Below, piece by piece: positions 28,586 to 39,609 of a stretch of 64,000 nt of DNA (the stretch's first letter is position 1; every line of letters begins with the position of its first letter). The DNA lies in assembly GCA_035544955.1 (NCBI GenBank), contig DASZZN010000005.1:107322-171321 (forward strand). Direction: 5' to 3'. The translations under genes were made by a program, and so were the position numbers. This stretch comes from Candidatus Dormiibacterota bacterium (GTDB taxonomy: Bacteria > Chloroflexota > Dormibacteria > CF-121). The notes under the pieces were generated by a model. It was not told the DNA's origin, made no database searches, and was given only the letters and a program-made list of their open reading frames with translations.

Positions 28586-29593
28586 TTGCTCGCCCGCCAG
28601 TTCTTGCTCGAGCGCTCTTCCTTGCCATTGGTACCCACGCTCGAACGGGTTGGCGGGCTGCAGACCCAGTACGCACCATCAGGATATGTCGGCCTCTGGT
28701 CGCGCATGCGCGACTTCCGGCGCGATGCGCTCACGACCGCGCTGGAGCAGCGTCGCGTGATCCAGGGGACGCTCCTTCGCAGCACGATTCACATGGTTTC
28801 GGCGAGAGACTACTGGCTGTTCCTTGCCGCAGTCAGACAGCCGCGCCAGGAGTGGTGGCGCCGGGTCACACAAAAGGCGCTCGGAGACGTCGACATCGCT
28901 GCCGCTGCTACCGTGATCCGCGAACCGCTGGCGGCGGGGCCACAGCGCGCCAGCGACTTGAAGGAGCTGCTGGTGACGCGCGGTTTCCCACGAGCCACAT
29001 GGACCGGCGTCGGGATATGGGTCGATATGGTTCGCGTTCCGCCGTCCGGCACATGGGACCAGCGCCGGGCGGATCTCTATGGGCTCGCTGACCAGTGGGT
29101 TCAACCAGCTACGCCGACCGAGGCGGCTGGACTCGAGCACGTCGTTCGTCGCTATCTTGGCGCGTTCGGCCCGGCGTCCGTGCGTGAGATCGCCGACTGG
29201 GCGGGCATCCCTCACACGAGATTGCTGCCAGTGATCGACAGACTCTCGCTCATACACTTCCGCGATGAGAACGGGAAAGAACTCCTCGATCTTCAGCGAG
29301 CGCCGTTACCCAATCCGCAGACACCGGCGCCGGTGCGCTTCCTACCGACCTGGGATGCGACGCTGCTGGTCCACGCCCGGCGCACCCAGATCCTGCCCGA
29401 GCGTTACCGGCCGCTCGTCTTCAACACCAAGACCCCACATTCGGTGCCCGCCTTCCTGGTCGATGGTGCCGTCGCGGGGACCTGGCGCTACGAGGGCGGT
29501 CGCGTCGAGGTCAAGCCGTTCGAGCCGCTTCCCAAAGCCGCCCGCCGAGACGTCGACGATGAGGCGAAGCGGCTCGAGGCCTTCCACAAATAA
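28586..29593 (+). CDS. Winged-helix HTH_42 (AlkZ/YcaQ-like) protein
   Basis: At least 335 residues from TTG 28586. The family core is clear: VPTLERVGGLQTQYA, YVGLWSRMRDF, QGTLLRSTIHMVSARDY, then SDLKELLVTRGFPRATW and a C-terminal PAFLVDGAVAGTWR. Members of this winged-helix family include DNA glycosylases that unhook interstrand cross-links. Reading the same frame upstream gives a further family-like segment (ILTPRELNRALLARQ) back to the preceding stop at 28535-28537, yet it has no ATG, GTG or TTG. The true start may therefore be a non-standard codon, or the assembly may have an error. TTG 28586 is the most upstream conventional start. Confidence 0.78.
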   Translation: MLARQFLLERSSLPLVPTLERVGGLQTQYAPSGYVGLWSRMRDFRRDALTTALEQRRVIQGTLLRSTIHMVSARDYWLFLAAVRQPRQEWWRRVTQKALGDVDIAAAATVIREPLAAGPQRASDLKELLVTRGFPRATWTGVGIWVDMVRVPPSGTWDQRRADLYGLADQWVQPATPTEAAGLEHVVRRYLGAFGPASVREIADWAGIPHTRLLPVIDRLSLIHFRDENGKELLDLQRAPLPNPQTPAPVRFLPTWDATLLVHARRTQILPERYRPLVFNTKTPHSVPAFLVDGAVAGTWRYEGGRVEVKPFEPLPKAARRDVDDEAKRLEAFHK

Positions 29594-29599
29594 GAAACA

Positions 29600-29621
29600 G
29601 CGCCCCACCGCGATGGGGCGC
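29600..29621. terminator. Bidirectional terminator between convergent genes
   Basis: Stem GCGCCCCA/TGGGGCGC with a 6-nt loop. On the minus strand it is followed by TGTTTCTTATTT, a good U-rich tail for the small gene at 29645-29812. On the plus strand the tail is weaker (CGTTCTTGT). It lies 6 nt past the HTH_42 stop. Confidence 0.7.
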
Positions 29622-29644
29622 CGTTCTTGTCGAAGGTCGGAGCT

Positions 29645-29812
29645 TTAGCGGCCCTGTCCGGGCTGCGTCGGCCACGTCGTCGGTTTGTGCTCGGGCTGAG
29701 CGGCTGGCTTCTGCCACGGCTGGCCGGGCTGGCCACCCTGCTTCTGCGGGAATCCCTGACCTGGTTGCGGTTGCCCGCCCTGCTCGCCCATCTTCTTCTC
29801 GCGTTTGCTCAT
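29645..29812 (-). CDS. Tiny Q/P/G-rich basic protein
   Basis: 55 residues. AGGAGG lies 8 nt before ATG 29812 and a terminator follows its stop, both strong signs of a real gene. It begins with a lysine/arginine-rich MSKREKKMGEQGG and continues as a low-complexity chain of Gln, Pro, Gly and Lys with two tryptophans (GQPWQKPAA, TTWPTQPGQGR). It is probably disordered; an RNA-, DNA- or surface-binding role is conceivable. No family is recognised. It is the only gene of its own small transcription unit. Confidence 0.7.
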   Translation of the reverse strand: MSKREKKMGEQGGQPQPGQGFPQKQGGQPGQPWQKPAAQPEHKPTTWPTQPGQGR

Positions 29813-29865
29813 ACGATTTTCCTCCTGCCGAATGAGTTCGCCGCCGATCGAGGGCCCTCAGGCTT

Positions 29866-29897
29866 TCCCTCCGTCTGAGAGGGTCGGGTGGGGGTCT
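29866..29897 (+). repeat. GC-rich REP-like repeat, degenerate copy
   Basis: CCCTCCGTCTGAGAGGG followed by TCGGGTGGGGGTCT matches the layout of the dispersed element, with a shorter stem. It lies in the otherwise featureless gap 29813-30066, in which I see no gene. Confidence 0.5.
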
Positions 29898-30066
29898 CCG
29901 AGTGCATCGACTATATGGCCGTATGGGGCATTTCGATCCCCCGTCAGCGAGATTTCACCTGTTGCCGCAACTCCGCCACGGCTTGGCGCTGAGATGCAAA
30001 GGTCTCGGCCACGAACCATTTCCGGATCGGTAACGACTGTGTGAATCGCCGCAGGGAAGGGGGGGT

Positions 30067-30879
30067 CTATGACCCCTGGATCCAGCGGATGTACCGATCG
30101 GCCGACTTCTGGATGGCGGCCTTGGCGTCGCGATCGACGACCCGGTCCCACCAGCCACCGTAGATCCGGTCGAAGCGATAGGGCTCAACGGCCGCGACGA
30201 TGCGCCGAACATGAACGGCCGAGAGTGGGATCTCGTTCGGGTAGCTGCGCATGAAGCTGACGAACCGGCGGTCGGCGACCACGGTGATCGTGTCACCGGT
30301 CAGCAGGGCACCGAGGCCGGCGGCTCCGCCCGCCCAATGGAGGACGGCGCTCCCTTCGAAGTGGCCACCGGACTGGATGAGTGTCAGCCCGGGGAGTGGC
30401 TCGATGGCGCCCTCCCAATTCTTGACGGCCGGGTCGGGTCGCATCACCCACTGGCGGTCCGCGGTCGGGATATAGATCGGCGAGGCGCCGAAGGCGCGAC
30501 TCCACTCCACGCAGACGCCATAGAAATGCGGGTGCGACATCCCGATGCCGTGGAGACCGCCCCGTGCGCGGACGGCCGCGATGCCCTCGTCATCGATGAA
30601 TCCCAAGCAGTCCCAGAGGAAGTTGCCGGCCGGCGTCTGGACCAGCAGCGCGCGCTGGCCGATGCCGACGGGCGGGTCGGCGCCGATCCCGGTGAGACCC
30701 GGTTCTAGGTCGCGCACCTCGATGCGGTGGCCCTCGCCGCGGAGTCCAGTCAGGGTAACCCAGCGCTGCCCACCGGGTGGAACGTATTGCCGCTCGTCGT
30801 CGCAGATCGCGCAGTGTGTCGGCGGATTCTCGCTTTCCGCCTGCTGCACGCCGCATGTGCGGCAGATGTACGCCTCCAC
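30067..30879 (-). CDS. MBL-fold protein with N-terminal rubredoxin-like zinc knuckle
   Basis: 270 residues from GTG 30879. Two CxxC pairs (CRTC at 6-9, CAIC at 23-26) form a rubredoxin-like or zinc-ribbon head. The rest resembles a metallo-beta-lactamase fold: QTPAGNFLWDCLGFIDDEG, SHPHFYG in place of the usual HxHxDH, GGHFEGSAVLHW and LLTGDTITVV. With one histidine of the first metal motif replaced, hydrolase activity and metal content are uncertain. It may be a redox or non-canonical member. The gene is divergent from ilvA, with overlapping promoter elements in the 26-nt gap. Confidence 0.75.
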   Translation of the reverse strand: MEAYICRTCGVQQAESENPPTHCAICDDERQYVPPGGQRWVTLTGLRGEGHRIEVRDLEPGLTGIGADPPVGIGQRALLVQTPAGNFLWDCLGFIDDEGIAAVRARGGLHGIGMSHPHFYGVCVEWSRAFGASPIYIPTADRQWVMRPDPAVKNWEGAIEPLPGLTLIQSGGHFEGSAVLHWAGGAAGLGALLTGDTITVVADRRFVSFMRSYPNEIPLSAVHVRRIVAAVEPYRFDRIYGGWWDRVVDRDAKAAIQKSADRYIRWIQGS

Positions 30880-30886
30880 CGGCCTA

Positions 30887-30896
30887 ACAGTACAAT
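30887..30896. promoter_or_regulatory. Overlapping divergent -10 elements (MBL gene / ilvA)
   Basis: TACAAT (30891-30896, + strand) is 9 nt before ATG 30906. TACTGT (complement of 30887-30892, - strand) is 7 nt before GTG 30879. The two hexamers share two base pairs and neither gene has a Shine-Dalgarno sequence, so both transcripts are probably leaderless. Confidence 0.5.
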
Positions 30897-30905
30897 CGCC
30901 AGACC

Positions 30906-32147
30906 ATGGAGATGGTTCGTGCGGTCGAGGAGGCCGAGCAGCGCCTCGAGGGCATCGCGTCGACGACGCCGCTGCAGCCGTCGATCCGGCTCTCCGAACA
31001 GTACGGCGCCACCATCCTGATCAAACGCGAGGACATGCAGGCGGTCCGCTCCTTCAAGATCCGCGGCGCCTACAACAAGATCGCATCGCTCTCGGCCGAG
31101 GATCGCAAGCGCCCCATCGTCTGCGCCAGCGCCGGCAACCATGCCCAGGGCGTGGCCTTCGCCTGCGCCCACCTCGGCATTGGCGCCACGATCTTCATGC
31201 CAAGGATCACCCCGACGCAGAAGATCGAGCGGGTCGAGCACTTCGGCGGTGAGTTCGTCGAGATCCGCTTGGTGGGCGACTCCTACGACGAGTCGAGTGC
31301 GGCCGCGCAGGAGTACTGCGACCAGAAGCGAGGGATCTTCGTCCACCCCTTCGACGACCTGCAGACGATCGCCGGCCAGGGCACAGTTGGCAAGGAGATC
31401 TTCGATGCCACTGGCGGTGATCTCGGGGTCGTTATCGTCCCGATCGGCGGCGGCGGCCTGGCGTCGGGCGTCGCATCCTATATAAGGGAAAAGAATCCGG
31501 CCGTGACCGTGATCGGCGCTGAGCCGGCCGGGTCACCGTCCATGTACGAGTCCCTGAAGCAAGGACGGATCGTCGCGCTCGACGAGATCAACACCTTCGT
31601 CGACGGGGCCGCGGTCCGCAAGGTCGGCCAGCGCACCTTCGATCTCTGCCGGCGGTTTGTCGACCGGATTGTCATCGTCCCGGAAGGCAAGGTCTGCACC
31701 ACGATGATCGAGCTCTACCAGAACGAGGGCATCATCACCGAGCCGGCTGGAGCGCTCGCCCTTTCGGCGCTCGACGACGTCACCGAGGAGATTCGCGGCA
31801 AGACAGTTGTCTGCGTCCTGAGCGGCGGCAACAACGACGTCCTAAGGTACCCCGAAATCCTGGAGCGCAGCCTCGTCTACCAGGGTCGCAAGCACTACTT
31901 CATCATCGAGTTCGCCCAGAAGCCCGGTCAGTTGCGCCAGTTCGTCGACGACGCGCTTGGTCCCACAGACGACATCGTCCGCTTCGAGTACATCAAGAAG
32001 ACGAACAAGGAACGTGGGGCAGCCCTGGTCGGCATCGAGCTGAAGGACAGGGCCGACCTGGAGCCTTTGCTGAAGCGGATGGAACAGATCCAGCTGAACT
32101 TCCGCCCGCTTGGCAGCGAAGAGCTCCTCTACCAATATCTCGTCTAA
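30906..32147 (+). CDS. ilvA: Threonine ammonia-lyase (threonine deaminase)
   Basis: 413 residues. The PLP-binding lysine lies in SFKIRGAYNKI (about residues 50-60), followed by the phosphate-binding loop GGGGLASGVA and the serine/threonine-binding SAGNHAQGVA. The C-terminal 80 residues (HYFIIEFAQKPGQLRQFVDD through LGSEELLYQYLV) match the single threonine-dehydratase regulatory ACT-like domain of the short IlvA form, similar in length to the Bacillus enzyme. It converts threonine to 2-oxobutanoate for isoleucine synthesis and is probably feedback-regulated by isoleucine. It has its own leaderless-type promoter and is followed by a potentially structured RNA segment. Confidence 0.93.
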   Translation: MEMVRAVEEAEQRLEGIASTTPLQPSIRLSEQYGATILIKREDMQAVRSFKIRGAYNKIASLSAEDRKRPIVCASAGNHAQGVAFACAHLGIGATIFMPRITPTQKIERVEHFGGEFVEIRLVGDSYDESSAAAQEYCDQKRGIFVHPFDDLQTIAGQGTVGKEIFDATGGDLGVVIVPIGGGGLASGVASYIREKNPAVTVIGAEPAGSPSMYESLKQGRIVALDEINTFVDGAAVRKVGQRTFDLCRRFVDRIVIVPEGKVCTTMIELYQNEGIITEPAGALALSALDDVTEEIRGKTVVCVLSGGNNDVLRYPEILERSLVYQGRKHYFIIEFAQKPGQLRQFVDDALGPTDDIVRFEYIKKTNKERGAALVGIELKDRADLEPLLKRMEQIQLNFRPLGSEELLYQYLV

Positions 32148-32230
32148 CTCACGCCAGTCCCAGTTGAGAAGGGGGCCTGGTAGCAAGGGTGTACGGCAAC
32201 TTCTAACGCCCAAACCCAGGCTAGAGTGAG
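32148..32230 (+). ncRNA. Candidate structured RNA immediately downstream of ilvA
   Basis: Three nested helices can be drawn: CTCAC (32148-32152) with GTGAG (32226-32230); GCCTGG (32175-32180) with CCAGGC (32216-32221); and GGGTGT (32187-32192) with ACGCCC (32206-32211). A separate small hairpin TGCGG-TTTC-CCGCA follows at about 32244. I recognise no known family. It could be a 3'UTR structure of ilvA, a small RNA, or part of the integrated element that begins nearby. No T-run makes it a simple terminator. Confidence 0.35.
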
Positions 32231-32318
32231 TTCCTTACGTCATGCGGTTTCCCGCAAGGGAGCCGAAGCATGCCTACCTAACGCGTACCGCCCCGATTTG
32301 AATGCACGAGGAGGTCTG

Positions 32319-32359
32319 CAAAACCCCCACCGCGGGTTCGAATCCCGCACTCGCCTCCA
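32319..32359 (+). repeat. tRNA-Cys 3'-half direct repeat, candidate attachment site 1
   Basis: From the anticodon loop (CTGCAAA) to the encoded CCA end this matches a tRNA-Cys: anticodon GCA, T-arm GCGGG-TTCGAAT-CCCGC, discriminator T, then CCA. The matching 5' half (acceptor GGCGAGT, D-arm) is missing, so it is not a functional tRNA. The same 41-nt segment with one or two changes recurs at 33489-33529 in the same orientation, as expected of attachment sites left by a tRNA-targeting integrase. Confidence 0.7.
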
Positions 32360-32664
32360 GTTTTCAAATACGAATCAGCCGTCGTTAACGTCGCATTCCG
32401 CGCCTTCGGACAGCAACAGTGACGGCAACCCCGCTGGGGCATCCGGGAGGAGGAGTCCGCTCAGCCAGTCGGCTTCGAGCTCGACGGTTGCATCGCGATG
32501 CCGGAAGCCCAGAGCGTCCAGGGCCGGAGCCGGAGGATGGAGTAGAGAGCCTGCGAGCGCTCATTGGAAGGTTGCTTCCTGGCGGCCCGGGCTGTGCGCG
32601 CGGTTATGAGTAATCACGCGGGCAGAGCGGTCGGAAGATAGTGACCGCCGATCTGCTTGCGCGC

Positions 32665-33234
32665 CTAGTATGCCGGTTGCGCATGAGTATGGCTTGTCAT
32701 CACTGCGACTAGCAGACCGATGACGACGCAGCCGAGACCTGCTGCCAGGACTAGCGCTGACACACGAACAGCTCTGTTTTCACCCCGGCGTGCAAGGATC
32801 ACCATGAGAGTCCATGACATTAGGACGGGTATGAACACGGCGAGACTCATTGACCCTGCCCACCACACGGGCGGCTCGGCGGCTGCGTAGCCAGGGCCCC
32901 CTCCCGTAAGCGCAGTGATCGTCAGCCACTGGGGACCATCTCCAGCGTCAAGCTGCAAGAGAAAGGCGCCGAGAAGTAGAACGTCAGATATTGACATGAT
33001 CGCGAGAGCAAGCCAACCGCGTTTGAGTAGACTGCGAGCGCTTAGAGAATGCACCAAGAAATGGATACCGCAAATAAAGAGGTAAGGGATTCCGAATATC
33101 AGCAGGCCCCAGCCCCCAGTCACCACTTTGAGCAGCAGCGACAACACGATAGTGGCGGTGGCCAGCCCGAGCACGAGTGAGCGATCGGGTTGCTTCTGCG
33201 CCGGTCCTGGGGACCCAACGACTTGCTCGGTCAT
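32665..33234 (-). CDS. Multi-pass membrane protein, cargo of the element, unknown
   Basis: 189 residues from ATG 33234, with AGGAGC 9 nt upstream. Five hydrophobic segments are visible (LGLATATIVLSLLLKVV, LLIFGIPYLFICGIHFLV, LALAIMSISDVLLLGAFLL, MSLAVFIPVLMSWTLMVILA, ALVLAAGLGCVVIGLLVAV), with a short soluble N-terminus and a histidine-containing tail. No family is recognised. It lies wholly between the two attachment-site repeats and so was probably brought in with the element. Confidence 0.65.
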   Translation of the reverse strand: MTEQVVGSPGPAQKQPDRSLVLGLATATIVLSLLLKVVTGGWGLLIFGIPYLFICGIHFLVHSLSARSLLKRGWLALAIMSISDVLLLGAFLLQLDAGDGPQWLTITALTGGGPGYAAAEPPVWWAGSMSLAVFIPVLMSWTLMVILARRGENRAVRVSALVLAAGLGCVVIGLLVAVMTSHTHAQPAY

Positions 33235-33386
33235 GTCCGTTTGCTCCTGTCGTAAGAACGTTGCGCGGTCAGCCTACGTAACGCTGCGATGGCAACGCGA
33301 ACCCCCAAGCCTCCTCCAAGCCTTAGGGCTGCCGTCGCTCCGATGTGCGAGCGGGCTTTTGACGGCAACGTTGACGGCAACGCCGC

Positions 33387-33472
33387 CGAACTCCGGCGAA
33401 CGTCCGCGAACTCTAATGAACGCTAGAGCTCGCCACCGAATACGCAATGAACTTCAGCGAACTCTGGTGAAC
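33387..33472 (+). repeat. Iterated 15-mers beside the right attachment repeat
   Basis: CGAACTCCGGCGAAC (33387), CGAACTCTAATGAAC (33407) and CGAACTCTGGTGAAC (33458) lie just upstream of the second tRNA-Cys fragment. A related GAACTTCAGCGAAC overlaps the last. Iterated sites next to a core attachment sequence resemble arm-type sites for a tyrosine recombinase. Confidence 0.5.
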
Positions 33473-33488
33473 TGCAGGCTGCGGGCTT

Positions 33489-33529
33489 CAAAACCTCCAC
33501 CGCGGGTTCGAATCCCGCACTCGCCTCCA
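33489..33529 (+). repeat. tRNA-Cys 3'-half direct repeat, candidate attachment site 2
   Basis: Second copy of the 41-nt segment, identical to the first except for one C-to-T change in the anticodon stem. Just outside it, the anticodon position reads TCA rather than GCA. The 5' half of the tRNA is again absent, so neither copy is a functional tRNA. The region 33530-33773 holds no gene that I can support. Confidence 0.7.
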
Positions 33530-33773
33530 AATTTCGTATTCGGATTGCCACCTCATTGCTGACCGCGTCTAACAATTGACTGGCATTCTGACTGGGAGGC
33601 CCCGCAATAGTGGTGCCTCTGTGTGTTTTTTCTGACTCGGCCGGGGACCCGGACTCTTGCGGCCCGCGGGACCCTGCCTCTACAAATGCAACGAACGAGG
33701 GCTTGGGAAATCGACAATAACGTCGGAGCGGCTGGGCGGTGACGGCCAGCGACGCTAACGCGTCGCGGTCCGG

Positions 33774-34823
33774 GTGATGGGGCACGTCGCCCTCCCGGTC
33801 CTCGGAGCCGTGTTCATCGTTTCGGCTGCTGTCATCTGGTTCGCCGGCATCCAGCTTTCAAGGACCACCGACGAGATTGACTCGCGCTTCGGGCTCGGGG
33901 AAGCGCTGGGCGGGCTGATCCTGTTGGCCTTCGCCACCAACCTGCCCGAGATCGCGATCGTGAGCGCGGCGGCGGTCCAGCACAACTTCGACATCGCCAC
34001 CGGCAACATCCTTGGCGGCATCGCCATCCAGACCCTCGTCCTGGTGGCGCTCGACGGGTTCGGCGTCCCCCGCCGCCCGCTGACCAATGCCACCGCTTCC
34101 CTGGTGCAGGTGCTGGAGGGAACGCTGGTGATTGCCGTGCTGGCGGTGGCGATCGGGGCGATTCTGCTCCCCAAAGGAGTGGTCGTGGGCCGCATTGACC
34201 CCAGCGCGCTACTGATCGTGCTGCTCTGGGCCGGCGGCCTCTACGTCGTCTGGCGCGCCAGCAAGAGCCTTCCCTGGAAGGTCACTGGCGGTGCCGGGCC
34301 GGACGCCGGCCCCCGGCGTCGGGCGAAAGCGGGCAAGCCGCGACCAACCGGGGTGACCCTCGGCATCTTTGCCATCGCGGGGCTGGCGACACTTGTCGCC
34401 GGAGTCCTCATCGAGGAAAGCGGCAGCGCCATCGCCACACAGATCCACCTCAGCGGCGCGGTCTTCGGCGGGACAGCGCTGGCGGCCGCGACGGCACTCC
34501 CCGAGCTATCCACCGGCCTGGCCGCCGTACGCATCGAGGATTTCGAGCTCGCGGTCAGCGACATCTTTGGAGGGAACGCCTTCCTGCCGGTGCTCTTCTT
34601 CCCGGCCACCTTGCTCGCTGGCCAGTCGGTGCTCGGCAACGCGGCCAAGACAGACGCCTTCCTGGCCGTTCTGGGAATCCTGCTGACGGCGGTCTACGTC
34701 GCCGGGCTGGTGATCCGCCCCAGGCGACAGTACCTGCGGCTCGGCCCGGACTCACTGCTGGTCCTGATTCTTTACGGCGCGGGCATCGCCGGCATGGTGC
34801 TGGTCAGCCAGTCAGCTCACTGA
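33774..34823 (+). CDS. Sodium/calcium exchanger family antiporter
   Basis: 349 residues from GTG 33774 (ATG 33777 is an alternative). About ten hydrophobic segments form two halves that each contain an alpha-repeat: GGLILLAFATNLPEIAIVSA near residue 45, and GGTALAAATALPELSTGLAA near residue 225. Both carry the acidic residue within a PE motif that binds the transported cation. A charged cytoplasmic loop (GPRRRAKAGKPRPTG) joins the halves. Family members exchange Ca2+ for Na+, K+ or H+; the ion here is not determined. A GC-rich inverted repeat (CGGCGG/CCGCCG, about 34833-34858) follows the stop. Confidence 0.88.
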   Translation: MMGHVALPVLGAVFIVSAAVIWFAGIQLSRTTDEIDSRFGLGEALGGLILLAFATNLPEIAIVSAAAVQHNFDIATGNILGGIAIQTLVLVALDGFGVPRRPLTNATASLVQVLEGTLVIAVLAVAIGAILLPKGVVVGRIDPSALLIVLLWAGGLYVVWRASKSLPWKVTGGAGPDAGPRRRAKAGKPRPTGVTLGIFAIAGLATLVAGVLIEESGSAIATQIHLSGAVFGGTALAAATALPELSTGLAAVRIEDFELAVSDIFGGNAFLPVLFFPATLLAGQSVLGNAAKTDAFLAVLGILLTAVYVAGLVIRPRRQYLRLGPDSLLVLILYGAGIAGMVLVSQSAH

Positions 34824-35049
34824 AGAAAAACGCGGCGGAATAGCCCTCCCTGCCGCCGTCCAGAGCGCTTGATAACTCTCCAATCGGGGTATACACGCGT
34901 TGACTCAGTGGCCCACCTTGTGGCCCCCTCTCACACAGAGAACCGCGACGGCAAGAAGAACGAGCCGGAAGACGGCCAGTGAGCGCAACCGCAATTTGGT
35001 CGCCTAGGCTTGATCAGCTGGCCGCCGTTGGACCTGCATGGAGGGAACC

Positions 35050-35433
35050 GTGAGCGGTCGGAGCTGGACGGGACGATGGGGTGTCGCGCATCGAAATCGG
35101 CAGCAGCGCGGGCTGTCGGCGCAGGGGCCGATCCTGAATCGCCTGGCAGGCCGAGAGTACCGGATCAACGAGAGCCGTGACGGTGAGTGGACGGTGAAGT
35201 GGCTTGACGCGGACGGCGACGTGGTGGCGTGGTTTGGTGGCGACGTCAGGTTAGTGTTTGTGGCCCTCGATCATTTCGCCAGCAGGACCGACAGCGAGTT
35301 TGGGATCGTCGTGGATCGGGTGTGGCAGAGGGAGCCGGAGCTCTCCGCCGAAATGCGATCGTTGAGCAAACGGGCCGCGGCGGCGCCGCAAACCGATTTG
35401 AAAAAGCGAGTCAAGCAGCCGCGACGAAAATAA
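35050..35433 (+). CDS. Hypothetical basic protein
   Basis: 127 residues from GTG 35050, chosen because GGAGGG lies 5 nt upstream; ATG 35038 is an alternative. The centre (REYRINESRDGEWTVKWLDA, DGDVVAWFGGDVRLVFVALD) looks like a small beta-sheet domain and the C-terminus is lysine/arginine-rich (KKRVKQPRRK). No family is recognised and there is no signal peptide. It stands alone between the antiporter and the clpC leader. Confidence 0.5.
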   Translation: MSGRSWTGRWGVAHRNRQQRGLSAQGPILNRLAGREYRINESRDGEWTVKWLDADGDVVAWFGGDVRLVFVALDHFASRTDSEFGIVVDRVWQREPELSAEMRSLSKRAAAAPQTDLKKRVKQPRRK

Positions 35434-35477
35434 GCTAGCCGCTAGTCCCACGCGGCGCGCAAGACGCCGGCCAGTGC

Positions 35478-35640
35478 ATTGGGATTCGTCTGAGCGTGAT
35501 AGACTGAGGCCCGCGACCGTAGGTTGCTGAAACTAGCCTCGTGAGCAAGGACTGCCCTTAGTCAGGGCGCGGCTCGGCGAGGTTCATCTCGTAGACGGCA
35601 GGCGGAACCCAGCCGTCATCGACCAGAGGAGATGAGTTTC
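35478..35640 (+). promoter_or_regulatory. Promoter and structured leader upstream of the clpC mini-ORF
   Basis: TTGGGA (35479-35484) and TAGACT (about 35500-35505) with 15-nt spacing form a candidate promoter. The following leader of about 130 nt has three clear hairpins: GCCCT-TAGTC-AGGGC (35554-35568), CGAG-GTTCAT-CTCG (35578-35591) and GACGGC/GCCGTC with a 12-nt loop (35594-35617). GAGGAG and ATG 35641 follow. No CIRCE or CtsR-type operator is seen. The hairpins may be a regulatory RNA; I do not recognise its class. Confidence 0.45.
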
Positions 35641-35721
35641 ATGTTCGCACGCATTGTTGCAATGACGAGCGACCCGAACCAGCGGGACAAGACGACCGAG
35701 ATGGTCGGCTCCGTCGCCTAA
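35641..35721 (+). CDS. 26-residue mini-ORF ahead of clpC (truncated ABM-like?)
   Basis: [26 protein letters not shown], 26 codons with GAGGAG 9 nt upstream, ends 17 nt before the clpC start. The sequence resembles the first strand and helix of antibiotic-biosynthesis-monooxygenase (dimeric alpha/beta barrel) proteins, so it may be a leftover of such a gene. Alternatively it is a leader peptide. clpC itself has no convincing Shine-Dalgarno sequence, so reinitiation after this ORF is possible. Confidence 0.45.
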   Translation: MFARIVAMTSDPNQRDKTTEMVGSVA

Positions 35722-35738
35722 TCACCCGGGGTCCCTGG

Positions 35739-38273
<2,535 letters not shown>

Positions 38274-38281
38274 GGCGATCA

Positions 38282-39550
<1,269 letters not shown>

Positions 39551-39609
39551 CAGTGATACTTGGTCACCTGCCGGCCGTGACGGGCAATCCCGCCTGAGAC
39601 TGACGGCGA

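Larger units (their letters stand above)
32360..33488. mobile_element. Remnant of a tRNA-integrated element
   Basis: The interval between the two tRNA-Cys 3'-half repeats is 1.1 kb. It holds one membrane-protein gene, no integrase, and several short repeats typical of integrase arm sites: TGACGGCAAC at 32420, 33360 and 33372; CGAACTCyrryGAAC at 33387, 33407 and 33458. It is best read as a decayed or satellite element. Apart from the gene at 32665-33234 and these repeats I see no other coding sequence here. Confidence 0.5.

Noticed and set aside
32300..32359. Functional tRNA-Cys (GCA anticodon, T-arm and CCA present)
   Set aside because: The D-arm and the 5' acceptor strand (GGCGAGT expected) are absent upstream, so only a 3' half exists.
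33470..33529. tRNA-Sec (selC) suggested by a TCA anticodon-like triplet, attractive because of the selenoprotein candidate
   Set aside because: There is no 5' half, no long variable arm and the anticodon stem does not pair. The sequence is a tRNA-Cys 3' fragment with an altered neighbour.
35438..35738. CIRCE or CtsR heat-shock operator upstream of clpC
   Set aside because: Neither the TTAGCACTC inverted repeat nor the GGTCAAA direct repeat is present.
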